A stretch of 5,989 bases of DNA, taken from NCBI GenBank assembly GCA_017451665.1, contig JAFTNX010000010.1, positions 1 through 5,989 of the forward strand. The letters run 5' to 3'. Shown here in pieces: positions 5,075-5,989 of the stretch. A program made the translations under genes and the position numbers. The first letter of the stretch is position 1. Every line of letters starts with the position of its first letter. The notes beneath the pieces were generated by a model. It was given only the letters and a program-made list of their open reading frames with translations. It did not search any database and was not told where the DNA came from. This stretch comes from Oscillospiraceae bacterium. Its GTDB lineage: Bacteria; Bacillota; Clostridia; Oscillospirales; Ruminococcaceae.

Positions 5075-5329
5075 ATGGAGATTTTTGACAAGGATTTGTT
5101 AGCAAAAATCATCAGAAACGACGGCAGAGTTCCCGTTGACGCTACAAACTGCGAATGCGACCAGCCTCAGGGTGTTTTCCCTGATGAAATGCCGATAGGT
5201 ATGTGTTACGTTCCAATGCAGAAATGGGAAATGCTTTACGACGAGGGTGAGGGACTTGACAGAGGTACGATTTTCAAAGCCCTCGACAAGCCTTTCACAG
5301 GAGAAAGGGGCGTTTTGTTTGATGACTGA
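5075..5329 (+). CDS. cotJA: Spore coat associated protein CotJA
   Basis: This 84-residue protein matches the CotJA family, a small polypeptide made in the mother cell and assembled into the inner spore coat together with CotJC. The conserved core is visible as EMPIGMCYVPMQKWEMLYDEG (38-58) followed by GLDRGTIFKALDKPF (60-74). Cys26, Cys28 and Cys44 are present. There are no signal or membrane segments. AAAGGA (5060-5065) lies nine bases before the ATG at 5075; the nearby ATG at 5068 is in another frame that closes at once. It is the first gene of cotJABC, and its stop overlaps the cotJB start by eight bases (ATGACTGA), implying translational coupling. A sigma-E-like promoter precedes it. Confidence 0.9.
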   Translation: MEIFDKDLLAKIIRNDGRVPVDATNCECDQPQGVFPDEMPIGMCYVPMQKWEMLYDEGEGLDRGTIFKALDKPFTGERGVLFDD

Positions 5330-5576
5330 AAAGCAGATGCTTTTAAGCAAAGTGAGAAAATACTCTTTTGCACTTGATGAAGCAAGACTTTTTCTTGACA
5401 GCCACCCTGACTGCTCGGAAGCTGTAAAATACTACGAAAAGAACTTGGCACTTTACAACAAGGCAGTTGAGGAATACGAAAGAAGATTTGCGCCAATCGG
5501 CTGTAATGGTGCAGTTAAAAACGGAAAATGGGTGTGGAACACTACACCGTGGCCTTGGGAAAGGAGTGAAAACTAA
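5322..5576 (+). CDS. cotJB: Spore coat protein CotJB
   Basis: This 84-residue member of the CotJB family is the second protein of the cotJ spore-coat operon. It shows the family signature: KYSFALDEARLFLDSHPDCSEAVKYYEKN (13-41) and a helix ending in YERRFAPIG (52-60). The tryptophan-rich tail is KWVWNTTPWPWE (69-80). The mostly helical, tyrosine- and tryptophan-rich composition is typical; no catalytic role is known. The frame is open back to an ATG at 5247, but that extension overlaps cotJA by more than 80 bases and lacks homology. The ATG at 5322 starts with the expected MTEKQ and follows AAAGGGG (5304-5310). The stop TAA shares its last A with the ATG of cotJC, so the three genes are tightly coupled. 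Confidence 0.9.
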   Translation: MTEKQMLLSKVRKYSFALDEARLFLDSHPDCSEAVKYYEKNLALYNKAVEEYERRFAPIGCNGAVKNGKWVWNTTPWPWERSEN

Positions 5577-5830
5577 TGTGGAGCTATGAAAAGAAGCTTC
5601 AGTATCCCGTCAACATCAAAAATCCAAACCCTGCAGCTGCTAAAATTATTATTTCTCAGCTTGGCGGTCCTGACGGTGAGATTAGTGCGTCATTGCGTTA
5701 TCTCAATCAGAGATTTGCTGCACCTTGCAGAGAGGTACAGGGAATTTTAACAGACATCGGTGTATCTGTATCGGAATATGACATTTCAAAAACACAAAAA
5801 GAAAAAACGCTTCTGTTTACTTTAATGTAA
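5576..5830 (+). CDS. cotJC: CotJC, 3'-truncated (N-terminal third only)
   Basis: CotJC is a manganese-catalase-like spore coat protein of about 185-200 residues. Here only 84 codons remain. Residues 1-62 match well: MWSYEKKLQYPV at the start, GGPDGEISASLRYLNQR (30-46) with the first predicted metal ligand Glu35, and GILTDIG (56-62). Homologues then continue TEE-[LF]-AH-LEM, which carries the next Glu and His ligands. Here residues 63-84 are an unrelated tail (VSVSEYDISKTQKEKTLLFTLM read in parts), whose last codons form the left arm of the terminator at 5805-5843. I found no continuation in the other two frames, so this is a 3' deletion or rearrangement, not a frameshift. A dimetal centre cannot form. 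AAGGAG (5561-5566) and the start overlapping cotJB are intact, so it may still be translated. Likely a decaying gene. Confidence 0.85.
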   Translation: MWSYEKKLQYPVNIKNPNPAAAKIIISQLGGPDGEISASLRYLNQRFAAPCREVQGILTDIGVSVSEYDISKTQKEKTLLFTLM

Positions 5831-5850
5831 ATCGGAAGCGTTTATTTTTT
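5802..5850. terminator. Bidirectional terminator between cotJC and the convergent gene
   Basis: AAACGCTTC (5805-5813) pairs with GAAGCGTTT (5835-5843). After a small internal loop, TTTAC (5816-5820) pairs with GTAAA (5827-5831) around a six-base loop. A T run follows on the plus strand (5845-5850), and an A run precedes it (5802-5807), giving Ts on the minus strand. It overlaps the last codons of cotJC and the stop codon of the minus-strand gene. Confidence 0.85.
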
Positions 5851-5989
5851 CTGCTGTTCAGCGTTATCACGGATTTTCAGAAGTATAATATACTTTTCTA
5901 AATCCTCAACACTTTCATTTGAAAGATAGTTATAGTCATTTAAAAGCTTTGAGAGAAATTCAGGATATTGCTGATATGGATTTTCAATA
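5842..5989 (-). CDS. C-terminal fragment of an unrecognised protein, cut by the window edge
   Basis: The minus strand has an open frame from the window edge to a TAA at 5844-5842, giving 48 complete residues: ENPYQQYPEFLSKLLNDY, then NYLSNESVEDLEKYIILL, then KIRDNAEQQKK. The sequence looks like real protein: amphipathic helices, Glu and Lys rich, charged C-terminus, and a terminator overlapping the stop. It converges on cotJC. The alternating hydrophobics suggest a helical C-terminal domain. I do not recognise the family, and the N-terminus lies beyond the window. Confidence 0.6.
   Translation of the reverse strand, partial: IENPYQQYPEFLSKLLNDYNYLSNESVEDLEKYIILLKIRDNAEQQKK

Noticed and set aside
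5099..5496. Minus-strand frames opposite cotJA and cotJB
   Set aside because: Antisense shadows of well-recognised coat genes with no promoter or ribosome binding site.
5075..5830. All three cotJ products are 84 residues long
   Set aside because: The equality for CotJC comes from truncation, so it is a coincidence and not a repeat or duplication; the three sequences are unrelated.
1..5989. CRISPR array, tRNA, rRNA, insertion sequence or phage attachment site
   Set aside because: No spaced direct repeats of suitable length, no cloverleaf or rRNA motifs, no transposase or integrase and no terminal repeat pairs were seen.

Overview
The window looks like the chromosome of a low-GC, endospore-lineage Firmicute. 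A rumen or gut cellulolytic Ruminococcus-type clostridium is my best guess. The reasons are AT-rich intergenic DNA with strong Shine-Dalgarno sequences, an intracellular GH94 beta-glucoside phosphorylase, a cotJ spore-coat operon and Spo0A-box-like sites. The genus is inference; the window holds no rRNA or other taxonomic marker.

Layout. Positions 4-879 (minus) encode a complete glucose-1-phosphate thymidylyltransferase (RfbA) with a near-consensus promoter at 930-958. An AT-rich spacer follows, crowded with ACAAT/ATTGT inverted repeats, and leads into a 67-residue Xre-type HTH regulator (plus, 1193-1396) with a strong terminator. Convergent to it, 1431-1606 (minus) looks like a free-standing small RNA gene. 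It has a textbook extended -10 promoter, about 140 nt with three hairpins, an intrinsic terminator, and two perfect tandem TGTCGAA (0A-box) heptamers one helical turn apart upstream of the promoter. Next is the terminator of a monocistronic GH94 phosphorylase (minus, 1718-4126), then its promoter and a 320-base spacer holding a compact inverted-repeat element (4309-4387). A small single-pass membrane-anchored protein (minus, 4451-4903) follows. Divergent from it is the cotJA-cotJB-cotJC operon (plus, 5075-5830), with a sigma-E-like promoter. The right edge carries the C-terminus of an unrecognised minus-strand gene.

How it fits together. Most genes have their own promoter and terminator, so the only clear operon is cotJABC, whose reading frames overlap by 8 and 1 bases. 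RfbA feeds dTDP-sugar and cell-surface polysaccharide synthesis. The GH94 enzyme belongs to cytoplasmic, ATP-saving catabolism of imported beta-glucodisaccharides.

Most notable observations: (i) the orphan small RNA with tandem Spo0A-type boxes; (ii) a CotJC that keeps only its first 62 residues before a short unrelated tail running into a bidirectional terminator, so the predicted manganese-catalase centre is lost; (iii) a multi-site operator cluster in front of the HTH gene. Two sporulation-type regulatory signatures (0A boxes, sigma-E promoter) beside a decayed spore-coat gene suggest a lineage whose sporulation genes are being lost or repurposed.
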